The translations under genes were made by a program, and so were the position numbers. From positions 193,164-257,163 of the forward strand of contig NZ_JBMSDT010000012.1 in assembly GCF_049445795.1 (NCBI RefSeq): a DNA stretch of 64,000 nt. Reading direction: 5' to 3'. The notes under the pieces are model-generated. The model ran no database searches. It saw only the letters and a program-made list of their open reading frames with translations, and was not told the origin of the DNA. Position 1 is the first letter of the stretch. Each line of letters opens with the position of its first letter. The stretch comes from Larkinella sp049445795. Its GTDB lineage: Bacteria > Bacteroidota > Bacteroidia > Cytophagales > Spirosomataceae. Positions 62,269 through 64,000 of this stretch are shown here, in pieces.

Positions 62269-62984
62269 AGAAAATCAGCGGTTTATTTTTTTTATTGTGG
62301 CTAAGCGTTGCCTTTACGGTCAACGCCCAAATTCCCGCCATCGCCGATTCGAAGACGTACCTGGCCGATCTGAAAAAAGAGCTGGACGTTCAATGGCCCA
62401 AAAACCGCACGATCAATCTGGTTTTTCACGGGCATTCGGTCCCCGCCGGGTATTGGCACAACCACGAAGTTCATACCCTGGAATCGTACCCGAACCTGCT
62501 GCTCGCCGAATTGAAAAAACAGTATCCGTACGCGGTCATCAACGTGATTGTGACGGCCATCGGCGGGGAAAATTCCCTGAAGGGGCAGGAACGGTTTGAG
62601 CGGGATGCGCTCGTTCATCAACCGGATGTGCTGTTCATCGACTACGCCCTGAACGACCGGGGCGCGGGGCTGGAAAAAGCCAAAGAAGCCTGGGAGAAAA
62701 TGATTCAGTCGGCGCTTTCCAAAAATATAAAAGTGATTTTGCTGACGCCTTCCACGGATCAGCGCGTCGATATTTTAGCCGCCGGAAATCCGCTCGAACA
62801 GCATACGAATCAGATTATCAAACTGGCCGAAACGCACCATATCGGACTGGTGGATTCGTATGCCCAATTTAAAAAAGTGGCCGCTCAGGGCCAATTAACC
62901 GACTACATGTCGCACGTCAACCACCCGAATCTGGCCGGCCACAAACTGATTGTCGGTGAGTTACTAAAATGGTTTACGAAGTAA
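62265..62984 (+). CDS. SGNH/GDSL-family hydrolase (probable carbohydrate esterase)
   Basis: A 239-residue exported SGNH hydrolase. The signal is MKKISGLFFLLWLSVAFTVN. The nucleophile block is FHGHSVPAGYW (serine after GH), with the oxyanion glycine in TAIGGENSLKGQ, the asparagine in IDYALNDRG and the catalytic histidine in MSHVNHPNLAGH. In a glycan locus such enzymes usually remove acetyl or methyl esters so that glycosidases can act. It starts within the stop codon of the upstream GH106 gene and its tail overlaps the convergent GntR gene by 11 bases. Confidence 0.9.
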   Translation: MKKISGLFFLLWLSVAFTVNAQIPAIADSKTYLADLKKELDVQWPKNRTINLVFHGHSVPAGYWHNHEVHTLESYPNLLLAELKKQYPYAVINVIVTAIGGENSLKGQERFERDALVHQPDVLFIDYALNDRGAGLEKAKEAWEKMIQSALSKNIKVILLTPSTDQRVDILAAGNPLEQHTNQIIKLAETHHIGLVDSYAQFKKVAAQGQLTDYMSHVNHPNLAGHKLIVGELLKWFTK

Positions 62985-63738
62985 TCGGGTTGGCGGGCCG
63001 GTAATCGTGGTCGGGGCTGGCAATGACGGCGAATTTGTATTTATCACCGTGGTAATACGACCGTTCAATTTCCACCACTTTCTCGCCCGTACAAATCACG
63101 GCACTGTCTAAAACAAAAGCCGGTGTGGGTTTACTAATCTCAAAATTATTCGTATTTGGTTGCATAATCGTGACGCTCAGCGTTTGCTGCACCTCATCGA
63201 TTTTCAGGTGGTAGGTGTTTTCGTAGACTTTAAAATACGACACTTCCGTCGGCATTTTGTTGATCTTCGGGCACAGATTCAGCGAAATGTATTTCACCTC
63301 ATCCTTGATCAATAACTCATCGGCATACCGGAGTTGGTGCAGCTTCATAACTGGCCCCTCAATGATGAAATGCCGCCCGTTTATTTCCGACGAAATACCG
63401 TCTTCCAGAATTGTTTTTTCCAGCACAATATTTTTGGGCGTAAACCCTTCGGCAATCAGGCTATCATGAAAACCGCGTCGGGTGGCGTAAATGGAACCCA
63501 GCGTCCGGATTAAATGGTGGTCTTCGGTGCGGTTCAGGACGTAGGTTCCCTTGCCTTTGATGCGCTTGGCCCAGCCTTTTGATTCGATTTCGAGCAGGGC
63601 TTTGCGCGCCGTGGTATTGCTGATGTTGAAATGCTTGATCAACTCATTTTCGGAAGGAATCTGGTCGCCGGGCTGCAATTCGCCGGTTTTAATCTTTTCG
63701 ATAATGCTCTCACTGATCGAAATGAATTTTGATTTCAT
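62974..63738 (-). CDS. GntR/HutC-family transcriptional regulator
   Basis: A 254-residue repressor-type protein. The N-terminal winged helix of the GntR family reads KIKTGELQPGDQIPSENELI then NISNTTARKALLEIESKGWA. The C-terminal UTRA ligand-binding domain carries GFTPKNIVLEKTIL, VMKLHQLRYADE, YHLKIDEVQQTLSV and RSYYHGDKYKFAVI. The ATG at 63738 is preferred; the longer frame begins with a TTG at 63780. It is the natural candidate to bind the CTTAGTGCGTTAA sites before the transporter and isomerase genes and to respond to a sugar from the pathway (inference). Confidence 0.93.
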   Translation of the reverse strand: MKSKFISISESIIEKIKTGELQPGDQIPSENELIKHFNISNTTARKALLEIESKGWAKRIKGKGTYVLNRTEDHHLIRTLGSIYATRRGFHDSLIAEGFTPKNIVLEKTILEDGISSEINGRHFIIEGPVMKLHQLRYADELLIKDEVKYISLNLCPKINKMPTEVSYFKVYENTYHLKIDEVQQTLSVTIMQPNTNNFEISKPTPAFVLDSAVICTGEKVVEIERSYYHGDKYKFAVIASPDHDYRPANPITS

Positions 63739-63885
63739 TGTTGCTGGTGCCTGGTCAAAACGCTTGCCGATCGGTGGCAACCCGACGACAAATCAGTACC
63801 TAATTACGGCAGTCTTGACCAAAGCGCCAAACGTCGGCTTATCTATCTATGCAGGGGAAAGCACGATTTTAATTATCGAAGCTGT

Positions 63886-64000
63886 CTAAAGTTTTAGTTT
63901 TTGTAATAGCACGCAACAAAACGCTAAGGAATGAAAGGCTAACCAGTTGCTGGCTTTGGTTTCAAAACGGTTCAACAAGGTCTTGTAACCATCCAACCAA
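63886..64000 (-). mobile_element. C-terminal fragment of a DDE transposase (IS5/IS4-like)
   Basis: Translating the minus strand from the right edge gives 37 residues before a TAG at 63886-63888: WLDGYKTLLNRFETKASNWL followed by AFHSLAFCCVLLQKLKL. The pattern (Y/F)KTLLxRFE...NWxAFHxxAF is typical of the last residues of IS5/IS4-superfamily transposases. The gene starts beyond the window, so whether it is intact cannot be told. The 147 bases 63739-63885 between it and the GntR start hold no other recognised feature. Confidence 0.7.

Overview
This window comes from a Bacteroidota chromosome, most likely a Cytophagales member of the Spirosoma/Larkinella type. The evidence is three SusC-type TonB-dependent receptors (two with SusD partners), an ECF sigma/FecR pair, -7 promoter elements of the TAnnTTTG kind, and many exported glycoside hydrolases. 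The lineage is inferred from gene content; no rRNA or tRNA gene was seen.

Left part (1-25150), mostly housekeeping. A sigma-FecR-SusC cassette runs off the left edge. Then come a MazG-like pyrophosphohydrolase, an exported M28 peptidase, and the 2-oxoglutarate dehydrogenase genes (sucA, sucB, lpd). An AT-rich two-gene module, an SMC/ABC-type ATPase plus a small TOPRIM-like protein, lies between sucB and lpd and resembles anti-phage cargo. Next is a histidine kinase/response regulator pair, preceded by two tandem copies of an unnamed two-gene unit (small soluble protein with a CPxxC end plus a seven-helix membrane protein). rfbA, rfbB and galE (nucleotide sugars), a SirB1-like protein, a phosphopantetheinyl transferase, a WD40 protein, a DivIVA-like protein and folB follow.

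Right part (25197-63738), a large polysaccharide utilization locus. It opens with an unusual membrane-spanning regulator: LamG-like and Kelch sensor outside, one membrane helix, SARP-like DNA-binding and TPR domains inside. It faces a SusC/SusD/DUF3823 operon. A second operon starts with a GH95 enzyme and continues with two c-type cytochrome proteins (one a PQQ-type dehydrogenase), a GH71/99-like protein, a sugar epimerase-like protein and a DUF1080/FG-GAP protein. Both operons carry the same triple direct repeat with 11-bp spacing, the geometry known for SARP sites. An MFS transporter and an arabinose/fucose-isomerase-like enzyme share a different 13-bp operator. A second SusC/SusD pair, an unrecognised large enzyme, two tandem GH106 rhamnosidases, an SGNH esterase and a GntR regulator complete the locus. 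The likely target is a glycan rich in rhamnose and fucose or L-galactose, for example a pectin-type polymer; this is inference. A transposase fragment lies at the right edge.

Throughout the window, gene ends carry long and often perfect intergenic hairpins of several unrelated sequence families. In some of these the two arms vary together between copies.
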